Positions 1-11,400 are shown, counted from the first letter of the stretch. The stretch: DNA of 64,000 nucleotides from Tragulus kanchil (GCA_022376925.1 JAIOJX010000032.1:173191979-173255978), one strand, 5' to 3'. A program made the numbers and translations. The notes: generated from the sequence alone by a model not told the origin.

Positions 1-2152
1 CGGCTAGCCCGCGCGGAAGGCTTGTGTGATGTTGGGAAATAAAGAGGACGGCCCTGGGCTGGACCACCCAGAGGGGCTGGACCACCCGGAGCGGATAAGA
101 GAGAGTCTAGGGCAGACGCCACAGGTCTGCTGCAGGAGTAGGCGTGGGACCGTGAGCTGGGTGAGCTGGAGGGGCCAGAACAGGGCTGGACTGTCCCGCT
201 GAGAGCGCCCAGAGTGCCCACCTGGGCTCCCCCCTACATCAGGAGAGCACGGGGACCCTGCCCGCCGGTGGGTCCCTAGAGGGGCCAGACAGAGCCTTGA
301 GGCTATTTCCTGCCCCATTGTCTCACACTGGGAACCACGGACAGCTCACAGGCCCCTCAGGGTCCTGGTCCCCACACACCCCATCCCCTCCTGGTGGCAG
401 TGCCCCCTCAGCCCATCCGCAGCCCTCAGCTAACCTCCGGAGACTCAGGGCCAGCCGTGCCGTGCTCCAGCTGGGTCTCCCCATCCAGAAGAGGGGCATC
501 TTGGGAACACCCCCAAATCTCGTGGTCAGGGCTCCAACGGCGGCTCCCACACCAAGACCGCTGCCACAGGCACCGCCCCGCCCCACCGTGCCCGCTCTTG
601 GCACCTGCACCCAGAGCTTCGCACACAGCATCCCCCACCCCGAGCGAAGGGCTGGGCTAGCCCAGGACCCAGCTGGCTGGGAAAGACGCAGACCCGGCCC
701 CGGGGAGCACCTGCCTGCCGTGGAGGCCAAGCCTGGCAACTCCGCTGAGTCTCCTCCACGGAGGGCTGCCCGGAGGAGGCAGCCTTTAAGGGTGCGGGCA
801 GTGGCGACCACACAGGTGCTGGGTCTGGGGAGAATGTGAGACTTGGTAGGATCAGAGCCAGGGTGCAGGGTTTGGACGACCAGAGTGAAGGGAAGGACTG
901 CTAAGGTGCTGGGGTGGGAGCCCTCCGTTTCCTGCCAGCCTCTCCCACCCTGCCCCGCCCCCGCCACCAGGGTGACTCGGTGCCCTCTTCTAGAGTCCCT
1001 TCGTGGGAGAAAATCCCAGACAGGCCTTTTAGACGAACTGCCCGCATGGCCTGAGACGCGGAGGCAGCGGGGGCAGGTGGACCCGGGCGGAGAGGCATGG
1101 TCCTGGCCGGCTAGCCCGCGCGGAAGGCTTGTGTGATGTTGGGAAATAAAGAGGACGGCCCTGGGCTGGACCACCCAGAGGGGCTGGACCACCCGGAGCG
1201 GATAAGAGAGAGTCTAGGGCAGACGCCACAGGTCTGCTGCAGGAGTAGGCGTGGGACCGTGAGCTGGGTGAGCTGGAGGGGCCAGAACAGGGCTGGACTG
1301 TCCCGCTGAGAGCGCCCAGAGTGCCCACCTGGGCTCCCCCCTACATCAGGAGAGCACGGGGACCCCGCTCGCCGGTGGGTCCCTAGAGGGGCCAGACAGA
1401 GCCTTGAGGCTATTTCCTGCCCCATTGTCTCACACTGGGAACCACGGACAGCTCACAGGCCCCTCAGGGTCCTGGTCCCCACACACCCCATCCCCTCCTG
1501 GTGGCAGTGCCCCCTCAGCCCATCCGCAGCCCTCAGCTAACCTCCGGAGACTCAGGGCCAGCCGTGCCGTGCTCCAGCTGGGTCTCCCCATCCAGAAGAG
1601 GGGCATCTTGGGAACACCCCCAAATCTCGTGGTCAGGGCTCCAACGGCGGCTCCCACACCAAGACCGCTGCCACAGGCACCGCCCCGCCCCACCGTGCCC
1701 GCTCTTGGCACCTGCACCCAGAGCTTCGCACACAGCATCCCCCACCCCGAGCGAAGGGCTGGGCTAGCCCAGGACCCAGCTGGCTGGGAAAGACGCAGAC
1801 CCGGCCCCGGGGAGCACCTGCCTGCCGTGGAGGCCAAGCCTGGCAACTCCGCTGAGTCTCCTCCACGGAGGGCTGCCCGGAGGAGGCAGCCTTTAAGGGT
1901 GCGGGCAGTGGCGACCACACAGGTGCTGGGTCTGGGGAGAATGTGAGACTTGGTAGGATCAGAGCCAGGGTGCAGGGTTTGGACGACCAGAGTGAAGGGA
2001 AGGACTGCTAAGGTGCTGGGGTGGGAGCCCTCCGTTTCCTGCCAGCCTCTCTCCCACCCTGCCCCCGCCCCCCCGCCACCAGGGTGACTCGGTGCCCTCT
2101 TCTAGAGTCCCTTCGTGGGGGAGAAAATCCCAGACAGGCCTTTTAGACGAAC
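1..2152 (+). repeat. Tandem duplication D1 (copies 1-1041 and 1108-2152)
   Basis: The sequence from position 1 reappears at 1108 (offset 1107). Copy 1 stops matching near 1041 and 66 unmatched bases (1042-1107) separate the copies. Differences are few in the interior but there are extra C and T bases near 2046-2075 compared with 938-965. The tail of copy 2 is also the head of D2, so D1, D2 and D3 form a chain. Probably a false assembly duplication. Confidence 0.9.
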
Positions 2153-4075
2153 TGAAACATTCAATATAAATAATAAATGCTAGATTTTTATAATTAAATT
2201 TTAATACATGCTTATTAATTTTAGACAAACTCTCTGACAGGTCAATCGCTGTGAGTGACTGAGGCCACTAGGGATATCTGAGGAGCTTCCCAAGCCTCTG
2301 GGTGGGGAAGGTCTCCGAGGCGGGGGGTACCAGGCCCCGCTGGGCTCGGGCTCTGGGCTTCGCTCTCCTCATCTGTAAAATGGGAGAGACTGCTTCCGGG
2401 AGGAAGCGCTGGGCAGTGCAGGGACGAACTCGGGGCTGCTGGGTGGCCGTGGCCTTATTACCTCAGCCCTCTGCTGCCCGTGGACTCCTGGGACGGGAGT
2501 CACCGCTTCACTTCTCAGCCGTTAGCCCCTGGAGGGCAGGGCTCACCTCATTTGATGCTGTCTCCGAACCCCAAGAAAGGAGCCCAGAGCTAATGAATGA
2601 GCGAGGAACCGTGGGTGGATGATGGAACACTTGGACTTTTGGGGCTGGGGCTGACCCTGGCCGCGTAGGGCTCCTCCCACCCTGCGTTGGCGGGGTGGAG
2701 GCCAGGCCTGCTGGGTGCTGGGGGTGCCCTGGAGAAGAGACAGGGCTCCTGCCTGGAACCCCAGCCGGAAGGGAGGAGGCAGGACAAGGCAGCCGCAGGA
2801 GTAGGATGCCAGCATGTCTTGTCCGTGTCTATTGAGCGCCTGCTGTATGCTGGGATCTCAAGTGCCGAGTGTACTGATGGGAGCCCGGGAAAGGTGGGCC
2901 TGGGTACATAGGGGGCGTCGGGGAGGTGTTGGCCAATCGGCCAGCTCGCGGTCTTGAGGGAGGAGGGTATATAGAGGGGTCTGGGCTCGTGGGCTTCCAC
3001 AACTTTCAGAGCATCCGGATCGTGTCTGGCTGTCCAGAGCCTTTAAGGGTGCGGGCAGTGGCGACCACACAGGTGCTGGGTCTGGGGAGAATGTGAGACT
3101 TGGTAGGATCAGAGCCAGGGTGCAGGGTTTGGACGACCAGAGTGAAGGGAAGGACTGCTAAGGTGCTGGGGTGGGAGCCCTCCGTTTCCTGCCAGCCTCT
3201 CCCCCACCCTGCCCCGCCCCCGCCACCAGGGTGACTCGGTGCCCTCTTCTAGAGTCCCTTCGTGGGGGAGAAAATCCCAGACAGGCCTTTTAGACGAACT
3301 GAAACATTCAATATAAATAATAAATGCTAGATTTTTATAATTAAATTTTAATACATGCTTATTAATTTTAGACAAACTCTCTGACAGGTCAATCGCTGTG
3401 AGTGACTGAGGCCACTAGGGATATCTGAGGAGCTTCCCAAGCCTCTGGGTGGGGAAGGTCTCCGAGGCGGGGGGTACCAGGCCCCGCTGGGCTCGGGCTC
3501 TGGGCTTCGCTCTCCTCATCTGTAAAATGGGAGAGACTGCTTCCGGGAGGAAGCGCTGGGCAGTGCAGGGACGAACTCGGGGCTGCTGGGTGGCCGTGGC
3601 CTTATTACCTCAGCCCTCTGCTGCCCGTGGACTCCTGGGACGGGAGTCACCGCTTCACTTCTCAGCCGTTAGCCCCTGGAGGGCAGGGCTCACCTCATTT
3701 GATGCTGTCTCCGAACCCCAAGAAAGGAGCCCAGAGCTAATGAATGAGCGAGGAACCGTGGGTGGATGATGGAACACTTGGACTTTTGGGGCTGGGGCTG
3801 ACCCTGGCCGCGTAGGGCTCCTCCCACCCTGCGTTGGCGGGGTGGAGGCCAGGCCTGCTGGGTGCTGGGGGTGCCCTGGAGAAGAGACAGGGCTCCTGCC
3901 TGGAACCCCAGCCGGAAGGGAGGAGGCAGGACAAGGCAGCCGCAGGAGTAGGATGCCAGCATGTCTTGTCCGTGTCTATTGAGCGCCTGCTGTATGCTGG
4001 GATCTCAAGTGCCGAGTGTACTGATGGGAGCCCGGGAAAGGTGGGCCTGGGTACATAGGGGGCGTCGGGGAGGTG
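1..4075. other. 5' flank of BEGAIN, no gene seen
   Basis: No exon with credible splice sites or a recognisable protein was found here; the open frames are short, GC-driven and repeated because of duplications D1 and D2. Around 2154-2222 (again at 3301-3369) there is a short A/T-rich island inside GC-rich DNA. Around 2520-2850 there are pieces resembling the 3' part of an ancient L2-type repeat, including wording like 'tattgagcgcctgctgtatgctgg'-type sequence near 2830. In the DLK1/BEGAIN neighbourhood this side would face DLK1, but no DLK1 exon is visible. Confidence 0.6.
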
Positions 4076-4179
4076 TTGGCCAATCGGCCAGCTCGCGGTC
4101 TTGAGGGAGGAGGGTATATAGAGGGGTCTGGGCTCGTGGGCTTCCACAACTTTCAGAGCATCCGGATCGTGTCTGGCTG
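1889..4179 (+). repeat. Tandem duplication D2 (copies 1889-3032 and 3039-4179)
   Basis: The block beginning with 'gcctttaagggtgcgg' at 1889 reappears at 3039 (offset 1150, drifting to 1147 through indels). It carries the A/T-rich island, the L2-like segment and the CCAAT/TATA box, so a first copy of the promoter box sits at 2933-2973. The first copy breaks off just downstream of the TATA box, in the middle of the putative first exon, which argues for a truncated contig end rather than a real second promoter. Confidence 0.9.
4080..4145 (+). promoter_or_regulatory. BEGAIN: BEGAIN promoter: CCAAT and TATA boxes
   Basis: A CCAAT box (4080-4084, in the context CCAATCGG, an NF-Y-like site) lies about 30 bases upstream of a TATATA box (4115-4120). 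Transcription would be expected to begin near 4143-4150, about 165 bases before a strong splice donor at 4311. A TATA box at the edge of a CpG island is unusual but fits a tissue-restricted brain gene. The same box is present at 5209-5249 and 2933-2973 because of D2 and D3. The start site is inferred from spacing, not seen. Confidence 0.6.
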
Positions 4180-4250
4180 CCCATCCAGACGCCTCGGGGA
4201 TCCTTTCCTCTGAAATTTCCTCCCGCACCCCCGCCCCTCCGCAGTCTGCG

Positions 4251-4310
4251 ATGCAGAAGGGCAACCGAGCGCCTCGTCCTGCTCCCCCCGCCCCCAAATC
4301 GAGCTCGCAG
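4251..4310 (+). CDS. BEGAIN: BEGAIN alternative first coding exon (1a), putative
   Basis: An ATG at 4251 opens 20 codons (MQKGNRAPRPAPPAPKSSSQ) that run exactly to a consensus donor, CAG|GTGAGG at 4310/4311. Splicing in phase 0 to the acceptor at 6594 would read ASAAD and then the usual BEGAIN start MEKLSSLQ, giving a 25-residue N-terminal extension with no stop. The exon would begin near 4145 below the TATA box. The extension is Pro/Ala-rich and basic, with no recognised domain. The reading frame and donor are seen; that the extension is translated is inferred, since the downstream ATG at 6610 is the start of the standard protein and this exon may be 5' UTR. An AG at 4243-4244 could alternatively be an acceptor. 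The exon is repeated at 5379-5438. Confidence 0.5.
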
Positions 4311-5208
4311 GTGAGGAAACTGAGGCCAGGGGCATCTCCGGAGGGCCTGAGCGAGCGCCGGGGAATTGGTGACGGAGCCTGGCGGAGGGCCCCCGGCCGG
4401 GCCTTCCAGCTCGGCGCTGGCGGCCGGGCTGCGCCCTCGCCCGGCGGGGCGGTGGGGGAGGCGGCGTGGGGCCCGGGCCGGAGCGGAGCGCGCTCCCGGC
4501 GGACGCGGCGGCGGCGCCCGGCGCGAGGGGCCGGGATGGGCAGTCGTCAGTCGTCTCAGGTGTGTGGCGTGGTCTCTGGGCGCAGCCCCGGCCCCCCTTG
4601 ACTCCCGGGCACGGTCCGGGAAGACCGGGCGAAGCCCCCGGGAGCGCCCTCCCCGCGCCCCCCGCTCCGCGCAGGAAGTGCGATCTCGCCCGGGTCGCTC
4701 GCGGGCCCGCTGCTGCCCTGGCGCCCGCAGGGTTAACAGCCGCGGCCGGGCCCCCAGCCCGGCCCGCAGAGGGGCTGCCGGCTGCGCGGGGCTGGGAGGG
4801 GAGGGGCTGCGCGAGCCCGGCAGGGAGCCCCGCGGGCGAGCCTAGTGCGCAGGGGTTAACCCCTCGGGCCTGCGAGGGGCGAGCCAGGCCCGGCCCCCGG
4901 GAGCCGCGGGCAGAAGGGTCCCCGATTGAGGCGTCTGCGGTCCCGATTGCTAGCGCCCGCGGATCGCGTGCGTGTCCGCTTCTCCACTCCTGTGCGGACC
5001 CCCGCCGCCCGATGTGAACATTCTCCGACTCGGAGATTCTGCAATTCCGGTCTCGGCTTCCTCTGGGAGGGAGCGTGGGGCTGGAAGGGTTAACGGACGG
5101 GTGGGGCGGGGGTGCGGCGGGGGCCGCAGTCGCCGGAGAGTTAACGCAGTCGGGCCGGGTCCCTTCTTTCTCCGGCGGGGCCCAGGCCGGCGACGGCCGG
5201 GCTGTTGG

Positions 5209-5438
5209 CCAATCGGCCAGCTCGCGGTCTTGAGGGAGGAGGGTATATAGAGGGTCTGGGCTCGTGGGCTTCCACAACTTTCAGAGCATCCGGATCGTGT
5301 CTGGCTGCCCATCCAGACGCCTCGGGGATCCTTTCCTCTGAAATTTCCTCCCGCACCCCCGCCCCTCCGCAGTCTGCGATGCAGAAGGGCAACCGAGCGC
5401 CTCGTCCTGCTCCCCCCGCCCCCAAATCGAGCTCGCAG
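5209..5438 (+). repeat. Second copy of promoter box and exon 1a (from D3)
   Basis: CCAAT (5209-5213), TATATA (5244-5249), the ATG at 5379 and the donor after 5438 repeat the elements at 4080-4310 with a single G lost after the TATA box. This is probably not an independent promoter but the second copy of an unmerged overlap. If the duplication were real, BEGAIN would have twin promoters. Confidence 0.75.
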
Positions 5439-6379
5439 GTGAGGAAACTGAGGCCAGGGGCATCTCCGGAGGGCCTGAGCGAGCGCCGGGGAATTGGTGA
5501 CGGAGCCTGGCGGAGGGCCCCCGGCCGGGCCTTCCAGCTCGGCGCTGGCGGCCGGGCTGCGCCCTCGCCCGGCGGGGCGGTGGGGGAGGCGGCGTGGGGC
5601 CCGGGCCGGAGCGGAGCGCGCTCCCGGCGGACGCGGCGGCGGCGCCCGGCGCGAGGGGCCGGGATGGGCAGTCGTCAGTCGTCTCAGGTGTGTGGCGTGG
5701 TCTCTGGGCGCAGCCCCGGCCCCCCTTGACTCCCGGGCACGGTCCGGGAAGACCGGGCGAAGCCCCCGGGAGCGCCCTCCCCGCGCCCCCCGCTCCGCGC
5801 AGGAAGTGCGATCTCGCCCGGGTCGCTCGCGGGCCCGCTGCTGCCCTGGCGCCCGCAGGGTTAACAGCCGCGGCCGGGCCCCCAGCCCGGCCCGCAGAGG
5901 GGCTGCCGGCTGCGCGGGGCTGGGAGGGGAGGGGCTGCGCGAGCCCGGCAGGGAGCCCCGCGGGCGAGCCTAGTGCGCAGGGGTTAACCCCTCGGGCCCG
6001 CGAGGGGCGAGCCAGGCCCGGCCCCCGGGAGCCGCGGGCAGAAGGGTCCCCGATTGAGGCGTCTGCGGTCCCGATTGCTAGCGCCCGCGGATCGCGTGCG
6101 TGTCCGCTTCTCCACTCCTGTGCGGACCCCCGCCGCCCGATGTGAACATTCTCCGACTCGGAGATTCTGCAATTCCGGGCTCGGCTTCCTCTGGGAGGGA
6201 GCGTGGGGCTGGAAGGGTTAACGGACGGGGTGGGGCGGGGGGGTGCGGCGGGGGCCGCAGTCGCCGGAGAGTTAACGCAGTCGGGCCGGGTCCCTTCTTT
6301 CTCCGGCGGGCGAGGCGGCGAGCGCCTCGGGCCGCGCGGTCCCGCGTCCCCGGGCCAGCCCCTTCCTCTCCCCGGGGGG

Positions 6380-6467
6380 CGTAGCTCGGCGCGCGGCGGC
6401 CCGGGCGGGCTCACCTGTTACTCGGCCGAGGCCCCGCGCACCCACTGAGTCCCGGGGATCGCGGCGG
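6380..6467 (+). other. BEGAIN: Putative noncoding first exon 1b of BEGAIN
   Basis: A very strong donor (GCGG|GTGAGTG) sits at 6467/6468, in CpG-island sequence outside the duplicated block, 127 bases before the acceptor of the ATG exon. A TATA-less transcript starting somewhere in 6300-6450 and using this donor would give a short 5' UTR exon. The left limit given is arbitrary. Alternative first exons are known for mammalian BEGAIN, but this one is inferred from the donor alone. Confidence 0.35.
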
Positions 6468-6594
6468 GTGAGTGTGGGCTGGGGGCGCGCGGGCCGGACT
6501 TTGCAACGACCGAGGCGCGCTGGGGGTGCCCCGCCGCCGCGCCCGCGGAGCGCAAGACTCCCGCCTGCTGACCCTCTCGTTTGGTTTCTCGCAG

Positions 6595-6623
6595 GCCTCT
6601 GCCGCAGACATGGAGAAGCTCAG
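6595..6623 (+). CDS. BEGAIN: BEGAIN start-codon exon
   Basis: The exon is bounded by a pyrimidine-rich acceptor (tttctcgcag, ending 6594) and a strong donor (CAG|GTGAGTG after 6623). The standard ATG is at 6610-6612, giving MEKL plus two bases of a Ser codon completed in the next exon (AG|C), which matches the known BEGAIN N-terminus MEKLSxLQEQK. The preceding 15 bases (6595-6609) are open in the same frame and encode ASAAD, so the exon can be entered by coding exon 1a or serve as 5' UTR after exon 1b. The exon ends two bases into a codon. Confidence 0.88.
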
Positions 6624-9054
6624 GTGAGTGGAGCGTCTTGCGTCCCGGGGCTCCCGGGGCCGGGGTCGGGGATCGGGGGCGCTGGGGAGGGCGAGGGGAG
6701 AGGGCTGTGCCCGAGCGCACCTACAGCCCGCCGGCAACCCGTGGGGCGGGCCGGGCCGGTGTGCCTGTGTGTGGTGCGTGAGTGCGCGCGCGGCTAGACC
6801 GCGGGGAGCCCCGCGCGGGGGGCCTCGGCGGGGCTGGGGCCACTGCGGTTGTGGTTGGGGGTGCGCCACCAAGGGCCGGGATGGCGCGCACCCGGGCCTC
6901 TGCGATCCCCCTGGACTCTGGATTGTCCCCCGGGACCCCGGGTTTCTGCTCCTGCTGTTGCGCACCCAGTGCACCCCGCGCCGGCCGCCCCCCCCCCCCC
7001 ATCTCCAGCCGCCAGTTGCCTGGTTCGGAGCTTGTAAGTTTACGCCTCGTGGGCGGCGGGGTGAGGGATGGATTCCTCCTGGCTGGCCAGACAGTCGCGT
7101 TTTAGAGCCATCTGGGGGGGATCCCGCGACGGCGTCTGGGGGTGCCCCCCGCGACCTCCCTCCAGGTGCTAAACTTTGAGCCTCGGTGGACTCCACGGGG
7201 CGCCCTTCGAGGCAGGCGGGAATCGTTTGAGCTGAATATTCATAACTTCCCTCGAGCACCCTGACCCCCACTTTAGGAATACCGCGCGGTCCCTCGCTAT
7301 CCTCCCCACCATGTTTTCCTTTCCAAAGGCTGAACCTAGGTTTTCTGTGGGCAGGAGGCCCAGCTCTGGCTTCCGGGTTTCAGGACAGTCTACCCGGCTT
7401 GGAGGGTCTCTTGGCCTCCCCCCTCCTCTTTACCCTCTCAAGGCAAGGATCCGCACCCCTGGGGAGGAAGTTTGGCAGCAGGTGCATGGCTCCCCAAGGG
7501 GCAGGGAGGCAACAGAGGCCTGCAGGCCCCAGGGCAGGCCCCTGGCTCTGGGGAGGGGGCCCTGGGGCCCTCCCAAGGGGCCCTCGGTGTTGCAGATGGG
7601 TCACTTGGGAATACCCGGGTGGGAGCCTGGGTACTGGGGGGCTCATGGAAGGCCCCAGGCTGGACATGGGAGCAGGGCCATCTTCTGGCCACTGAGCTGG
7701 AGTGCAGCCTCCCTTGTGGGTCTCACAGGACCAGAACCCATTTGTCTTGGGCTGGGAGGAGGGGTCCGGTCCCTTAGGTCTTAGCAGCTCAGATCCAAAA
7801 CCAAATGCCCATCAGCCAGGCCCATCTTGTCATGGTCAAAGTCCAGGTGGGGCTGATGAGGTCCAGAGAGAGGCAGTCCTGCCTCTGGCATTGTAGACGA
7901 GTTTAGATCGGAACCCAGGCTTCTGACCCCTGGCTAGGACCCTCCCTGATACCCCCACTGGCTGTCGCTCACCAGTAACCCCACTGGATTGGGCTGGCTG
8001 GGAACTTGAAAAAAAGGCAGCATTCATGGGGAACCCTGAGGCCAGCCTGGGGGCCCCCTCAGGGTCCTCTGCCTCTTTCCCTCTCTCTCCATGCCCAACC
8101 GAACCTCTTGAGCCCTGCCCCGTCCGCTGGGCAATAGGGACAGAAGCACAGCCCAGCCTGGCTAGGAACGCAGGTGGACAGGCCAACCGGGGGGCAGGTC
8201 CACAGCAAACTCTTCACTGGCGAGGGCGCAGGTGTGGGCTGCACGCAGGCAGCAGAGGCGGAGCCAAGAGCTAGTGGGATGGGGGGTCCAGTGTGGCCAG
8301 GACCCCACATGGCCTCCCAGAATCGGGGAGCATCCTGCCCCCTTCTCCCTTGCACCCCATGAGCCGTCTCAGAGGTACCCTGAGGGCCTTTCAAGACTCT
8401 CTTCCCAGCCAGTGCGGGGCTGCCCCTGGGGGGTTTTCCTGCGTCTAGTGTCAAAGATGCAGGACCAAGGGGCCCCCAGGGATGTAAGGGAAGCTGGTCA
8501 GCACGGCCTCCCACGGTGCGGGTCACAGGGTCTGGGGTCCTCTGGCAAAGTCCTGACTGCCTCTGGGGCTCAGGTGCCTCCTCTGTCAAGGAGGGATCCC
8601 AGCCACCCCCACCTGGCAGAAGCTGTTGGGAGGATGCCCTGAGCCTCTGTGAGCGACAGCCCTCCCCGGGGACCCAGCCCTCAGCAGGGGTCCAGGTAGA
8701 TGCACCCTGCGGGGCGTCTGCACAGGACAACGGTGGGTTCCCAGGCAGGAGGAGACTCACACGTGGCCCAAGGGAAGGGTCTTGGGGGTCCAGCGGGGTG
8801 ACCCTGGGCTGGGCTCCTTCCTCCTGCTCCTTGTCCACACTGCGGGCTTGGCCTAGGAGTCTGAAGTGAGGTCCCAGAGGGCAGCCCCTTTGCCCCATCC
8901 AGCGTCTGTCCCCCAAACACACGCACCCACCCTGGGGTCCTCCAACGTTCCCTCGGCAGGTGGGCCCCCCGCCGGGGCCCCCCTGCGCTCTCTCCTCCTC
9001 CGCGCCCGCCTCCTTCTCCAGCCCCACTTCTGAGCCCCCAACAAGCTGTCCCCT

Positions 9055-9200
9055 CAAGCCTCTCTGCCTTCGCTCACGCTGTTCCCTCTGTCAGAGTGCC
9101 TTCCCCTCACAGGACATACTGCTTATCCTCCTCGTCATCTTTTCTCTGTGGCTTTTGTGACTGTCGTGTCCCTCAGCCCCAGGTGAGCTCACTCCTCTGT
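9055..9200 (-). repeat. L2-like relic
   Basis: The stretch reading approximately 'cttcgctcacgctgttccc' followed by 'gccttcccctcac' matches from memory the inverted 3' end of L2 LINEs. It is short and diverged. No library comparison was possible. Confidence 0.45.
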
Positions 9201-9230
9201 GTACCGGCTCCTTCACTGGCCCTGAGGCGC

Positions 9231-11400
9231 AACAGGGACCCAGACCCCTCTCACATGCTCCTAGGGACCCCAGGTTGGCTGGAGGAATCAGAGGGATTCC
9301 TGGAAGCAGGGACCCTTGAGCCAAGGCTTGAAGAATAAATAGGAGTTTGCGAGGACAGACAGCCGGAGCCTTCCACGAGGTGCAGAGTCCTGGGGGCCTG
9401 AGGCCATGAGGCTGTGTTCAGGGAGACCAGTGAAGGGTGGGGAGTGGAAGTCCGGGGTGTCCTCTCTCCTCTCCGCCCCACATGGAAGCCCCTGGAAATC
9501 CGTTTCTCCAGCCCCAAGGCCACCACCTCTGCTCTGGCGCTAGGCGTGCCCCCTGCCTGTCGCTTACTCAGCTATCCTGCCTCAGCTTAAAAACGTCTTC
9601 CGGTGGCACTCAAATATTTGCAGACATTAGCGCGGCCCGGCTGGCTCTCTGCCCGCGGAGCCACTGCTCTGCTAATCCCCAAGTTAATCCCCTCCTCTGC
9701 CTGCTCTGCACGGCCCCCCGCCTGCGCCCCCGCCGCGGCCACTCTGCCGCGTGCCTCTTGGCAAGCCACTTCCTGGGCGGGAGCCTCAGTCCCCTCTTGT
9801 GTCCTGGAGCGGAGTGGGTCGGTCGCCCCGCATAGCACGCGGGGCACAGAAGGCGCCCAGGAAACCCCGAGCTAGCTCCACTCTGCGTCCACGCCTCCCC
9901 ACCGCGATGTAAGCTTTCAAAGTTGTGAACTGCGACAGGCATCTTGAAAAAAGTGGTAATGATCGGTGCAGTTTCGAGACTAACTTTAAGATAACCACCA
10001 CCCAGGTCAAGACGCTGAGCTCGCCAGCCTCCCAGGGACCCCACCCCCTCACTTCGCTCGAGACCCTTCCCCAGTCGCTGCTCCCTCCACCTCCCGGGGA
10101 GATCTCCCGGGTCCTGGCTTTTGTGTTAAAGTGGTTGCTTGGGTTTTGCTTTGCTTTGTTTTGTTTGGATCTGGCCGCCCAAGAGCATCCCTAACTGACT
10201 TCGTTGCGTTTTGCCTGATCTGGAATCTCACATGCATGCTGCACCTGTGCTTTTCAGCTTGGCTTCCTCCCCACCCCAGCGGCCCTCAAAGCCTCCTGTC
10301 CCTCACCTGGCCTTTGAGGCCCCGCCAACAGGGACCCAGACCCTCTCACATGCTCCTAGGGACCCCAGGTTGGCTGGAGGAATCAGAGGGATTCCTGGAA
10401 GCAGGGACCCTTGAGCCAAGGCTTGAAGAATAAATAGGAGTTTGCGAGGACAGACAGCCGGAGCCTTCCACGAGGTGCAGAGTCCTGGGGGCCTGAGGCC
10501 ATGAGGCTGTGTTCAGGGAGACCAGTGAAGGGTGGGGAGTGGAAGTCCGGGGTGTCCTCTCTCCTCTCCGCCCCACATGGAAGCCCCTGGAAATCCGTTT
10601 CTCCAGCCCCAAGGCCACCACCTCTGCTCTGGCGCTAGGCGTGCCCCCTGCCTGTCGCTTACTCAGCTATCCTGCCTCAGCTTAAAAACGTCTTCCGGTG
10701 GCACTCAAATATTTGCAGACATTAGCGCGGCCCGGCTGGCTCTCTGCCCGCGGAGCCACTGCTCTGCTAATCCCCAAGTTAATCCCCTCCTCTGCCTGCT
10801 CTGCACGGCCCCCCGCCTGCGCCCCCGCCGCGGCCACTCTGCCGCGTGCCTCTTGGCAAGCCACTTCCTGGGCGGGAGCCTCAGTCCCCTCTTGTGTCCT
10901 GGAGCGGAGTGGGTCGGTCGCCCCGCATAGCACGCGGGGCACAGAAGGCGCCCAGGAAACCCCGAGCTAGCTCCACTCTGCGTCCACGCCTCCCCACCGC
11001 GACGTAAGCTTTCAAAGTTGTGAACTGCGACAGGCATCTTGAAAAAAGTGGTAATGATCGGTGCAGTTTCGAGACTAACTTTAAGATAACCACCACCCAG
11101 GTCAAGACGCTGAGCTCGCCAGCCTCCCAGGGACCCCACCCCCTCACTTCGCTCGAGACCCTTCCCCAGTCGCTGCTCCCTCCACCTCCCGGGGAGATCT
11201 CCCGGGTCCTGGCTTTTGTGTTGAAGTGGTTGCTTGGGTTTTGCTTTGCTTTGTTTTGTTTGGATCTGGCCGCCCAAGAGCATCCCTAACTGACTTCGTT
11301 GCGTTTTGCCTGATCTGGAACCTCACATGCATGCTGTCTTTTAGCCTGTGCTTTTCAGCTTGGCTTCCTCCCCACCCCAGCGGCCCTCAAAGCCTCCTGT
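9231..11400 (+). repeat. Tandem duplication D4 (copies 9231-10302 and 10327-11400)
   Basis: The block starting 'aacagggacccagacccc' is repeated with an offset of 1096/1095. The interior has only scattered differences, such as T/C at 9908 versus 11003 and A/G near 11223. At the end, copy 1 reads 'gcatgctgcacctgtgc' (10234) where copy 2 has a longer 'gcatgctgtcttttagcctgtgc' (11330), and copy 2 lacks one C at its start. Indels at the facing ends are as expected for unmerged contig ends. Confidence 0.9.

Larger units (their letters stand above)
4076..6310 (+). repeat. Tandem duplication D3 (copies 4076-5178 and 5205-6310)
   Basis: The promoter and most of the CpG island are repeated with an offset near 1129. 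Junction bases 5179-5204 match neither continuation well. Copy 2 runs on into the unique sequence that leads to the ATG exon. Together with D2 this makes three TATA boxes (2968, 4115, 5244) where a single one is expected. Confidence 0.9.
4180..7150. promoter_or_regulatory. CpG island over the BEGAIN 5' end
   Basis: Sequence from the TATA promoter through the ATG exon is very rich in G, C and undepleted CpG, unlike the flanks. About 1.1 kb of it is present twice because of D3, so the real island is nearer 1.9 kb. It holds four GTTAAC motifs per copy (4732, 4855, 5089, 5140), one inside a perfect 14-base palindrome at 4851-4864. It also covers both putative first exons and the start-codon exon. 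Confidence 0.7.

Noticed and set aside
4153..6414. Long - strand frames of 374 and 377 codons in the CpG island
   Set aside because: Both are composition-driven (Arg/Pro/Ala/Gly only), antisense to the promoter, and near-copies of each other through D3.
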